From assembly GCA_037145635.1 (NCBI GenBank), contig JBBCXB010000002.1:124001-188000 (forward strand): 64,000 bases of DNA. The letters are read 5' to 3'. A program made the translations under genes and the position numbers. Positions 9,062 through 16,218 of this stretch are shown here, piece after piece; the first letter of the stretch is position 1, and the number at the start of each line of letters is the position of its first letter. The notes beneath the pieces are model-generated. The model did not search any database, was not told the origin of the DNA, and saw only the letters and a list, made by a program, of their open reading frames with translations. This stretch comes from JAATFS01 sp037145635 (GTDB lineage: Bacteria > Pseudomonadota > Gammaproteobacteria > Xanthomonadales > Xanthomonadaceae).

Positions 9062-11428
9062 ATGACGAGACTTCCCACTCGCCGCCTGCTTGCCCTTGCT
9101 CTTGCCGCCGGCTTCAGCCTGCCAGTCCTCGCCCAGGCCGCGGAACCCTTCGTCGCCAGCGACATCCGCGTCGACGGATTGCAGCGCATCTCCTCCGGCA
9201 CCGTGTTCACCTACCTGCCGGTGAACCGCGGCGACACCGTCGACGACAGCAAGGTGGCCGACTCCATCCGTGCGCTGTACCGCACCGGCTTCTTCGAGGA
9301 CGTGCAGCTGGACCGCCAGGGCAACATCCTGGTGGTCACGGTCAAGGAGCGCCCGGCGATCAACAAGCTGACCGTGACCGGCAACAAGGACATCAAGTCC
9401 GAGGAGCTGCTCAAGGGCCTGTCGGACATCGGCCTGACCGAGGGCGGCACCTTCGACCGCCTGAGCCTGGACCGCGTGACCCAGGAACTGACCCGCCAGT
9501 ACAACAACCGCGGCAAGTACAACGTCGAGATCACCCCGACCGTCAGCCCGCTGGACCGCAACCGCGTGGACGTGGCGATCGCGATCAAGGAAGGCAAGGC
9601 GGCCAAGATCCGCCACGTCAACCTGGTCGGCACCGACAAGTTCAACAACGAGGACATCCTGGACGGCTGGGAGTCCAAGGAGCACAACTGGGCCTCGTGG
9701 TACCGCCGCGACGACCAGTACTCCAAGGAGAAGATGTCCGGCGACCTGGAGAAGCTCAACTCCTGGTACCTGGACCGCGGCTACGTGGACTTCAGCATCG
9801 ACTCCACCCAGGTGGCGATCAGTCCCGACAAGCGCGACATGTTCATCACCGCCGGCGTCACCGAGGGCGAGCAGTACAAGATCTCCGAGATCAAGGTCAG
9901 CGGCGACACCGTGCTGCCGCAGGAGCAGGTCGAGAAGCTGGTGATCCCCAAGGCCGGCGACACCTTCTCGCGCGCGCTGCTGGAATACAGCGCCGACGCC
10001 ATCACCAACACCCTGAGCAACGTCGGCTACGCCTTCGCCAAGGTCAACCCGATCCCGACCCCGGACCGCGAGCACCGCACCGTGGCGGTGAACCTGCAGG
10101 TGGTGCCGGGCCCGCGCGTGTCGGTGCGCCGGATCCTGTTCAAGGGCAACAGCCGCACCTCCGACGAGGTCCTGCGCCGCGAGATGCGCCAGTTCGAGAA
10201 CAGCTGGTACTCGCAGGCGGCGATCGACCGCTCCAAGATCCGCCTGCAGCGGCTGGGCTACTTCGAGACCGTCGACGTGCAGACGCCGGCGGTGCCGGGC
10301 AGCAACGACCAGGTCGACGTGGTCTACAACGTCAAGGAGACCACCTCGGGCAGCTTCGTGTTCGGCCTGGGCTACTCGCAGACCTACGGCGTGACCACGT
10401 CGGTGCAGCTGTCGCAGAACAACTTCCTGGGCGGCGGCAACCGGGTGTCGGTCGAGGCCTCGCGCAGCAGCTACCTCGAGCGCTACGCGTTCTCCTACAC
10501 CAACCCGTTCTTCACCGACGACGGCGTGTCGCTGGGCTACAACCTGTCCTACCGCAAGCTGGACTACTCCGACTTCAATACCGCGCAGTACAACAGCACC
10601 AACGGCGCGGCGCAGATGGTCTTCGGCGTGCCGATCACCGAGAACGACACCGTCTCGCTGATGTTCGGCATCGACAGCAACCAGATCACCACGTATCCCA
10701 CCTACACCCCGCAGGCGATCATCGACTACGTCAACGCGATCGGCCAGCGCACCTTCCATGCCTGGCGCACCGAGCTGGGCTGGGCGCGCGACACCCGCAA
10801 CGACTACTTCATGCCCACCCGCGGCCTGTACCAGCGCGTCGGCCTGGAAGTCACCCTGCCGGGCTCCACCGTCGAGTACTACAAGTTCAACTACCAGATC
10901 TCCAAGTACTGGCCGATCATCCCGTCGCTGGTGCTGAACACCCGCTTCGAGCTGGGCTACGGCGACAGCTACGGCAACGATACCTCGCGCGTGATCACCG
11001 AGGCCGATGGCACGACCCGGGTGATCACCGCCTCCGGCCTGCCGTTCTACGAGAACTTCTACGCCGGCGGCACCAACTCGGTGCGCGGCTTCGAGGACAA
11101 CACCCTCGGCCCGCGTTCCGAGGCGACCACGTACTACACCAACGGCCAGCCGCTGGGTGGTTCGTTCAAGACCGTCGGTTCGTTCGAGATGTACTTCCCC
11201 AAGCTGTTCGACAGCCCGTCGGCGCGCGTCTCGGCGTTCGTGGACTTCGGCAACGTCTACGACGGCGTGGACAACTTCAAGGCCAACGAGCTGCGTGCCT
11301 CCACCGGCGTGGCGCTGCTGTGGCGCGCACCGGTCGGCCCGATCTCGATCAGCTACGCGTTCCCGCTGAAGAAGGAGGATGGCGACGAGATCGAGCGCCT
11401 GCAGTTCACCTTCGGCGGCCAGTTCTGA
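9062..11428 (+). CDS. bamA: Outer-membrane protein assembly factor BamA
   Basis: BamA is the central Omp85 protein that inserts beta-barrel proteins into the outer membrane. The 788-residue precursor starts with a signal peptide (RRLLALALAAGFSLPVLAQA), followed by five POTRA domains (about 25-425) and a 16-stranded barrel with the VRGF lid-lock motif at 674-677 and a terminal Phe (FTFGGQF). The ATG at 9062 is chosen because it opens the signal peptide; the same frame is open far upstream across rseP, but that part is not BamA-like. A strong hairpin follows at 11445-11479. No skp gene comes next, unlike in enterobacteria. Confidence 0.97.
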   Translation: MTRLPTRRLLALALAAGFSLPVLAQAAEPFVASDIRVDGLQRISSGTVFTYLPVNRGDTVDDSKVADSIRALYRTGFFEDVQLDRQGNILVVTVKERPAINKLTVTGNKDIKSEELLKGLSDIGLTEGGTFDRLSLDRVTQELTRQYNNRGKYNVEITPTVSPLDRNRVDVAIAIKEGKAAKIRHVNLVGTDKFNNEDILDGWESKEHNWASWYRRDDQYSKEKMSGDLEKLNSWYLDRGYVDFSIDSTQVAISPDKRDMFITAGVTEGEQYKISEIKVSGDTVLPQEQVEKLVIPKAGDTFSRALLEYSADAITNTLSNVGYAFAKVNPIPTPDREHRTVAVNLQVVPGPRVSVRRILFKGNSRTSDEVLRREMRQFENSWYSQAAIDRSKIRLQRLGYFETVDVQTPAVPGSNDQVDVVYNVKETTSGSFVFGLGYSQTYGVTTSVQLSQNNFLGGGNRVSVEASRSSYLERYAFSYTNPFFTDDGVSLGYNLSYRKLDYSDFNTAQYNSTNGAAQMVFGVPITENDTVSLMFGIDSNQITTYPTYTPQAIIDYVNAIGQRTFHAWRTELGWARDTRNDYFMPTRGLYQRVGLEVTLPGSTVEYYKFNYQISKYWPIIPSLVLNTRFELGYGDSYGNDTSRVITEADGTTRVITASGLPFYENFYAGGTNSVRGFEDNTLGPRSEATTYYTNGQPLGGSFKTVGSFEMYFPKLFDSPSARVSAFVDFGNVYDGVDNFKANELRASTGVALLWRAPVGPISISYAFPLKKEDGDEIERLQFTFGGQF

Positions 11429-11444
11429 CCCCACCGCCCTGACA

Positions 11445-11479
11445 CACCGAGGCGGCCCGGGATCCGGGCCGCCTCGGTG
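11445..11479. terminator. Bidirectional terminator hairpin between bamA and the secreted-peptide gene
   Basis: A 16-bp perfect inverted repeat (outer arms CACCGAGGCGGCCC / GGGCCGCCTCGGTG) with a 3-nt loop lies 17 bp after the bamA stop and 10 bp after the end of the convergent small gene. It lacks a T-run, but its stability and placement between convergent stops suggest termination of both. Confidence 0.65.
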
Positions 11480-11489
11480 CGTTCAACGC

Positions 11490-11669
11490 TCAGAAGGTCC
11501 GGTCCAGCCAGCCGGACCAGGTCGCGAGCAGGCAGTCCGGGATCGCGGCGGGCTCGAGCTGGAGGCATTGCAACTGCTCCTGGCCGAGCGAGGCGGGCTC
11601 GGCCGCGGCCACGGGGGCCGCAAGGCCCAACACGGCCAGGCCGACAATCATGGAAAATAGGGTCTTCAT
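11490..11669 (-). CDS. Small secreted peptide of unknown function (59 aa)
   Basis: The 59-residue product starts MKTLFSMIVGLAVLGLAAPV and has a textbook signal peptide with a probable AxA cleavage before EPASLG, leaving a mature peptide of about 36 residues with two cysteines 11 residues apart (C..IPDC) and a C-terminal aromatic stretch ATWSGWLDRTF. The ATG at 11669 has an AGGAG ribosome-binding site at 7-nt spacing. I recognise no family. It lies convergent to bamA and divergent from lpxD. The ribosome-binding site is half buried in a hairpin (11678-11709), hinting at translational control. Periplasmic location is inferred from the signal peptide. Confidence 0.7.
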   Translation of the reverse strand: MKTLFSMIVGLAVLGLAAPVAAAEPASLGQEQLQCLQLEPAAIPDCLLATWSGWLDRTF

Positions 11670-11677
11670 ACGATGCT

Positions 11678-11709
11678 CCTGGTGAGCCGCACGGCGCGGC
11701 GTCACCAGG
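11678..11709 (-). promoter_or_regulatory. 5'-UTR hairpin covering the ribosome-binding site of the secreted-peptide gene
   Basis: In the minus-strand RNA an 8-bp arm (CCTGGTGA/TCACCAGG) and a 5-bp arm (GCCGC/GCGGC), separated by a one-base bulge, close a 5-nt loop. The last bases of the stem are the first half of the AGGAG ribosome-binding site (11676-11680 on the plus strand read CTCCT). The fold could limit translation initiation; that effect is inference. Confidence 0.5.
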
Positions 11710-11725
11710 GTTGACCGGCGGGGTT

Positions 11726-11738
11726 TAAGAACTTCTTA
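11726..11738. promoter_or_regulatory. Palindrome in the lpxD / small-gene divergent promoter region
   Basis: TAAGAA-C-TTCTTA is a perfect 6+6 inverted repeat in the only AT-rich patch between two divergent starts (11669 minus, 11791 plus). A TTGACC at 11711-11716 could be the -35 of an lpxD promoter, with the palindrome covering its -10. An operator role is possible but unproven. Confidence 0.35.
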
Positions 11739-11790
11739 GGCCCGACCCGTCTCCCGCCTGCGCGTCCATCCGCCCATCCAAGGTCCCCTG

Positions 11791-12807
11791 ATGACGACAT
11801 TCACCGCTGCTGACATCGCCGCCCGGTTCGGCCTGGAACTCCATGGCGAGGGCGGCACGTCCATCCATGGCGTCGCCACTCTGGCCCACGCCGGCCCCGA
11901 CCAGCTCAGCTTCCTGGCCAATCCGCGCTACCGCGCCCAGCTCGGCGACAGTCGCGCCGGGATCGTGGTGCTGCGCGCCGACGACGCCGGGGCCGCCCCC
12001 GGCACCGCGCTGATCGCCAAGGATCCCTACACCACCTTCGCCAAGATCGCGGCGCTGTTCGACATCGCGCCCGCGCGCGACGCCGGCATCCATCCGCTGG
12101 CCGTGGTCGACCCCGGCGCCACCGTGTCGCCCACCGCCCACGTGGGGGCCTTCGTCAGCATCGGTGCCGGCAGCGTGATCGGCGACGGCTGCATCATCGG
12201 CACCGGCAGCGTGATCGGCGAGGACTGCACGGTCGGCGCCGGCAGCGAGCTGATCGCGCGCGTCACCCTGGTCACCCGGGTGCGCCTGGGCCAGCGCGTG
12301 CGCATCCACCCCGGCGCGGTGCTCGGCGCCGACGGCTTCGGCCTGGCGATGGACGCCGGCCGCTGGATCAAGGTGCCGCAGCTGGGCGGCGTGGTGGTCG
12401 GCGACGACTGCGAGATCGGCGCCAACACCTGCATCGACCGCGGCGCGCTGGAGGACACCGTGCTCGAGGAGGACGTGCGCGTGGACAACCTGGTGCAGAT
12501 CGCGCACAACTGCCGCATCGGCGCGCACAGTGCCATCGCCGGCTGCACCGGCATCGCCGGCAGCGCCAAGATCGGGCGTTACTGCCTGCTCGGCGGGCAT
12601 GTGGGCGTGGTCGGCCACCTCGAGATCTGCGACAAGGTCGTGATCACCGGCAAGTCGGTGGTGCGCAACTCCATCCACGAGCCGGGCGAATACTCGTCCG
12701 GCACCCCTCTGACCGACAACCGCACGTGGCGCAAGAATGCCGCGCGCTTCAAGCAGCTCGATTCGCTGGCAAGGCGCATCCTGGCTGTCAGCAAGGAGAA
12801 AGAATGA
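11791..12807 (+). CDS. lpxD: UDP-3-O-(3-hydroxyacyl)glucosamine N-acyltransferase
   Basis: LpxD adds the second hydroxyacyl chain from acyl-ACP in lipid A synthesis. The 338-residue protein has the N-terminal uridine-binding domain (LSFLANPRYRAQL region), then left-handed parallel beta-helix hexapeptide repeats (IGDGCIIGTGSVIGED and similar) and the catalytic histidine in QIAHNC at residue 239, the same number as in E. coli. The stop codon overlaps the fabZ start (ATGA), making lpxD-fabZ-lpxA-lpxB-rnhB a tightly packed operon. Confidence 0.97.
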   Translation: MTTFTAADIAARFGLELHGEGGTSIHGVATLAHAGPDQLSFLANPRYRAQLGDSRAGIVVLRADDAGAAPGTALIAKDPYTTFAKIAALFDIAPARDAGIHPLAVVDPGATVSPTAHVGAFVSIGAGSVIGDGCIIGTGSVIGEDCTVGAGSELIARVTLVTRVRLGQRVRIHPGAVLGADGFGLAMDAGRWIKVPQLGGVVVGDDCEIGANTCIDRGALEDTVLEEDVRVDNLVQIAHNCRIGAHSAIAGCTGIAGSAKIGRYCLLGGHVGVVGHLEICDKVVITGKSVVRNSIHEPGEYSSGTPLTDNRTWRKNAARFKQLDSLARRILAVSKEKE

Positions 12808-13265
12808 GCGACGCTAATCCGCAGCTACCCATCGACGTCACCCAGATCCAGGAACTGCTGCCCCACCGCTACCCGTTCCTGCTGGTCGACCGGGTGCTGG
12901 AGATCGACCAGGAAGCGCGCCGGATCGTGGCGCAGAAGAACGTGACCATCAACGAGCCGTTCTTCCAGGGCCACTTCCCGGGCCGCCCGGTGATGCCCGG
13001 CGTGCTGATCGTCGAGGCCCTGGCCCAGGCAGGCGGCATCATGACCCAGCTCGGGCTGGGCCGCGACGCCCAGTCCAAGCTGTTCTACATGGTCAAGGTC
13101 GACAACGCCCGCTTCAACAAGCAGGTGGTGCCGGGCGACGTGATGATCCTGGAGGTGCAGATGAAGCGCCTGATCCGCAACATGGGCTGGTACCACGGCG
13201 AGGCCAAGGTCAACGGCGAGGTGGTGGCCTGCGCCGAGATCCTGTGCGCCGGCGCCAAGGGCTGA
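12804..13265 (+). CDS. fabZ: 3-hydroxyacyl-[acyl-carrier-protein] dehydratase FabZ
   Basis: FabZ dehydrates 3-hydroxyacyl-ACP in fatty-acid elongation and competes with LpxA/LpxD for the hydroxyacyl-ACP pool. The 153-residue hot-dog-fold protein contains HRYPFLLVDRV and the active-site stretch GHFPGRPVMPGVLIVEALAQ, with catalytic His57 and Glu71. The start ATG at 12804 overlaps the lpxD stop and has AAGGAGAAAGA immediately before it, so the longer in-frame extension upstream is not needed. lpxA follows after 16 bp. Confidence 0.97.
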   Translation: MSDANPQLPIDVTQIQELLPHRYPFLLVDRVLEIDQEARRIVAQKNVTINEPFFQGHFPGRPVMPGVLIVEALAQAGGIMTQLGLGRDAQSKLFYMVKVDNARFNKQVVPGDVMILEVQMKRLIRNMGWYHGEAKVNGEVVACAEILCAGAKG

Positions 13266-13281
13266 TCCCGGAGGAGACCGC

Positions 13282-14073
13282 ATGAGCGACACCACGCCTT
13301 TGATCCATCCGACCGCGGTGGTCGATCCGGCCGCCACGCTCGCGGCCGATGTCCGCGTCGGCGCCTTCACCCTGATCGGCCCCGGCGTCGAGATCGGTGC
13401 CGGCACCGAGGTCGGGCCGCACTGCAGCATCCACGGCCCCACCCGGATCGGACGCAACAACCGCTTCATCGGCCACGCCGCGATCGGCGGCGAGCCGCAG
13501 GACAAGAAGTTCGCCGGCGAGCGCACCGAACTGGTGATCGGCGACGGCAACGTCATCCGCGAGTTTGTCACCATCAACCGCGGCACCGGCGGCGGCGGCG
13601 GCATCACCCGGGTCGGCGACGACAACTGGATGCTGGCCTACACCCACGTGGCGCACGACTGCGACGTCGGCAGCCACTGCGTGTTCTCCAACAACACCAC
13701 GCTGGCCGGCCACGTCAGCGTCGGCGACTACGTGATCATCAGCGGCTTCGCCGGTGCTCACCAGTTCTGCCGCATCGGCGCGCACGCCTTCCTCGGCATG
13801 GGCGCGCTGACCAACGGCGACGTGCCGCCGTTCACCATGGTCGGCAGCGACTCGCTGGGCCGCCCGCGCGGCATCAACGGCGAGGGCCTGAAGCGCCGCG
13901 GCTTCGACGCCGAGCGCATCGCCGCGATCAAGCGCGCCTACCGCACGCTGTACGTGGCCGGCCTGCCGCTGGCCGAGGCCAAGCAGCAGCTGGCCGAGCA
14001 GGCCAGGGCCAGCGCCGACGTGCAGGGGCTGCTGGACTTCATCGAGGCCGCCGAACGGCCGTTGCTGCGATGA
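13282..14073 (+). CDS. lpxA: UDP-N-acetylglucosamine acyltransferase
   Basis: LpxA catalyses the first acylation of lipid A, moving a 3-hydroxyacyl chain from ACP to UDP-GlcNAc. The 263-residue protein is built of hexapeptide repeats; His122 and His125 in THVAHDC fall at the same residue numbers as the catalytic pair of E. coli LpxA, and GFAGAHQFCRIGAHAFLG is the conserved following turn. The GGAGGAG-like ribosome-binding site lies just before the ATG. Its stop overlaps the lpxB start codon (ATGA at 14070). Confidence 0.97.
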   Translation: MSDTTPLIHPTAVVDPAATLAADVRVGAFTLIGPGVEIGAGTEVGPHCSIHGPTRIGRNNRFIGHAAIGGEPQDKKFAGERTELVIGDGNVIREFVTINRGTGGGGGITRVGDDNWMLAYTHVAHDCDVGSHCVFSNNTTLAGHVSVGDYVIISGFAGAHQFCRIGAHAFLGMGALTNGDVPPFTMVGSDSLGRPRGINGEGLKRRGFDAERIAAIKRAYRTLYVAGLPLAEAKQQLAEQARASADVQGLLDFIEAAERPLLR

Positions 14074-15383
14074 CGCGAATCGGGAATCGGGAACCGGGAA
14101 TCGAAGCAGGGGGGCACGACGGCTCGCCCGCCGCCGGCTACGCGGACGGCCGCCCCTTTCCCGATTCCCGGTTCCCGGTTCCCGGCGCACCGGCGCCCCG
14201 CATCGCCCTGATCGCCGGGGAGGCGTCGGGCGACCTGCTCGGGGCCGGCCTGATCGAGGAGCTGAAGCGGCGCTTCCCCGGTGCCGAGTTCGCCGGCATC
14301 GGCGGCGACGCGATGCGCGCGGCCGGTTGCCAGACCTGGTTCGAGGCCAGCGAGCTGGCGGTGATGGGCCTGACCGAGGTGCTGCGCCACCTGCCGCGGC
14401 TGCTCGCGCTGCGCCGCGCGTTCCGCGAGCGCGCCCTGGCCTGGCGGCCGGACGTGTTCATCGGCATCGACGCCCCCGACTTCAACCTGCCGGTGGAGCG
14501 CTGGCTCAAGCAGCGCGGCGTGCGCACCGTGCACTATGTCAGCCCCTCGGTCTGGGCCTGGCGCGAGAAGCGTGCCGAGAAGATCGGCGCCAGCGCCGAC
14601 CTGGTGCTGTGCCTGTTCCCGATGGAGCCGCCGATCTACGCGCGCCACGGCATCGATGCGCGTTTCGTCGGCCACCCGATGGCCGACGACATCGACGATG
14701 CCGGCGACGCGGGCGAGCGCACCGCCGCGCGCGCCGCGCTCGGGCTGCCCGCGGCCGGCCCGGTGCTGGCGGTGCTGCCCGGCAGCCGCCACGGCGAGAT
14801 CGGCCGGCTCGGCGATGCCTTCTTCGCCGCCGCTGCGCAGTTGGCGGCGCGGCGGCCGGGCCTGCAGGTGCTGGTACCGGCCGCCAACCCCGGCTGCCGC
14901 CCGCTGCTGGCCGAGCAGCTGGCGCGCTCGGCGCTGCCCGCGGCCGCCGTCCACCTGCTCGACGGGCAGGCGCGCACCGCGATGCGCGCCGCCGACGTGG
15001 TGCTGCTCGCCTCCGGCACCGCGACCCTGGAGGCGATGCTGGTCAAGCGCCCGATGGTAGTCGGCTACAAGGTGGCCCCGCTCACCTACCGCATCGTCAC
15101 CGCGCTGGGGCTGCTCAAGGTCGATCGCTACGCCCTGCCCAACATCCTGGCCGGCGCGGACCTGGCCCCGGAGCTGATGCAGGACGATTGCACGCCCGAG
15201 CGCCTGGCCGCCGCCCTGCTGGACTGGTTCGAGCACCCCGACCGGGTGCTCGCCCTGCAGGCGCGCTACCTGGCCCTGCACGCCGAGCTGCGCCGCGATG
15301 CATCCGCACGTGCCGCCGATGCGGTCGCCGAACTGCTCGCAGGCCGGGAGCCGAACGGGGATCCGGCCGGAGCCACCGCGTGA
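14070..15383 (+). CDS. lpxB: Lipid-A-disaccharide synthase with repeat-derived N-terminal extension
   Basis: LpxB joins 2,3-diacylglucosamine-1-phosphate to UDP-2,3-diacylglucosamine to make the lipid A disaccharide. The family sequence begins only at residue 44 or so (RIALIAGEASGDLLGAGLI) and continues with YVSPSVWAWREKRAEKI and the LPGSRHGEIGRL motif. The first ~43 codons are encoded by a GGGAATCGGGA-type inverted repeat (14081-14184). No other in-frame ATG, GTG or TTG lies between 14070 and the conserved start, so the extension must be translated unless a rare start codon is used. The product is 437 residues, against about 380 for the core family. ATG overlaps the lpxA stop; the lpxB stop overlaps rnhB. 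Confidence 0.94.
   Translation: MTRIGNREPGIEAGGHDGSPAAGYADGRPFPDSRFPVPGAPAPRIALIAGEASGDLLGAGLIEELKRRFPGAEFAGIGGDAMRAAGCQTWFEASELAVMGLTEVLRHLPRLLALRRAFRERALAWRPDVFIGIDAPDFNLPVERWLKQRGVRTVHYVSPSVWAWREKRAEKIGASADLVLCLFPMEPPIYARHGIDARFVGHPMADDIDDAGDAGERTAARAALGLPAAGPVLAVLPGSRHGEIGRLGDAFFAAAAQLAARRPGLQVLVPAANPGCRPLLAEQLARSALPAAAVHLLDGQARTAMRAADVVLLASGTATLEAMLVKRPMVVGYKVAPLTYRIVTALGLLKVDRYALPNILAGADLAPELMQDDCTPERLAAALLDWFEHPDRVLALQARYLALHAELRRDASARAADAVAELLAGREPNGDPAGATA
14081..14184. repeat. Inverted repeat element of the GGGAATCGGG family inside lpxB
   Basis: The left arm (14081-14103, CGGGAATCGGGAACCGGGAA...) and right arm (14160-14184) are reverse complements with one mismatch over about 22 bp, separated by a 56-bp GC-rich spacer. 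The same sequence style recurs in intergenic blocks at 21794-21868, 23123-23185 and 32685-32706. Here it lies in frame within the 5' end of lpxB. Confidence 0.8.
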
Positions 15384-16102
15384 AGCCTCGGTCGCCCGGC
15401 GCGAGCGCGTCGCCTCCCGGTCAGGACCTGCTGTTCCCCGAGGCCCCGCTCCCGATTCCCCCGTCGCGGCTCGTCGCCGGCGTCGACGAGGCCGGGCGCG
15501 GGCCGCTGGCGGGGCCGGTGGCGGTGGCGGCGGTGGTGTTCGATCCGGCGCGGCCGCGCATCAACGGGCTGGACGACTCCAAGCAGCTGACCGCGGCACG
15601 CCGCGAGCAGCTGTACGCGCGCATCGTCGAGCGCGCGCTGGCCTGGCACGTGGTGCTGATCGAGAGCGACGAGATCGACCGCATCAACATCTACCAGGCG
15701 ACCATGCTAGGCATGCGCCGCGCGGTGGAAGGCGTGGCGCACGTGGCCGGCTTCGCCCGCATCGACGGCAACCGCATCCCCAAGGGCCTGCCGTGCGCGG
15801 CCGAGGCGCTGATCGGCGGCGACGGCCGCGACCGCGCGATCATGGCCGCGTCGATCGTGGCCAAGGTCACCCGCGACCGCCTGATGCGCGAACTGCACGC
15901 GGCGCACCCGCAGTACGGTTTCGACCTGCACAAGGGCTACAGCACCCCGGCCCACCTGGCCGCTCTGGCCGAGCATGGCCCCTGCCCACACCACCGCCGC
16001 AGCTTCGCCCCGGTACGGCGCGCGCTGCGGCTGGACCCGGCACCCGTGCAGGACCCCGCGGCGGCCCTGGCCCTGGAGGCCCGGACCGCCGCAAGCGCCT
16101 GA
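15380..16102 (+). CDS. rnhB: Ribonuclease HII
   Basis: RNase HII removes ribonucleotides and RNA primers from DNA-RNA hybrids. The family motif VAGVDEAGRGPLAGPV gives the first catalytic Asp-Glu pair; DDSKQL, the DG-N-IPKG segment and AASIVAKVTRDRLM complete the signature. The GTG at 15380 overlaps the lpxB stop (GTGA), so the 240-residue protein has a non-conserved N-terminus of about 33 residues; a shorter start is possible but none is obvious. It is the last gene of the lpx operon before dnaE. Confidence 0.95.
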   Translation: MKPRSPGASASPPGQDLLFPEAPLPIPPSRLVAGVDEAGRGPLAGPVAVAAVVFDPARPRINGLDDSKQLTAARREQLYARIVERALAWHVVLIESDEIDRINIYQATMLGMRRAVEGVAHVAGFARIDGNRIPKGLPCAAEALIGGDGRDRAIMAASIVAKVTRDRLMRELHAAHPQYGFDLHKGYSTPAHLAALAEHGPCPHHRRSFAPVRRALRLDPAPVQDPAAALALEARTAASA

Positions 16103-16165
16103 ATGGATTGACGATTCCGTCGCCGCGACGGTGAACGCGCGGTGCCGCGGCGGGGCTGTCAAGCC

Positions 16166-16194
16166 TTGTCCGCGCCGGCCCCGGCCGCTACCCT
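16166..16194 (+). promoter_or_regulatory. Candidate dnaE promoter
   Basis: TTGTCC (16166-16171) and TACCCT (16189-16194) are separated by exactly 17 bp and end 24 bp before the dnaE start codon in the 116-bp gap after rnhB. Confidence 0.45.
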
Positions 16195-16218
16195 GACCGG
16201 GCATCGTTCTGGTCCGGC

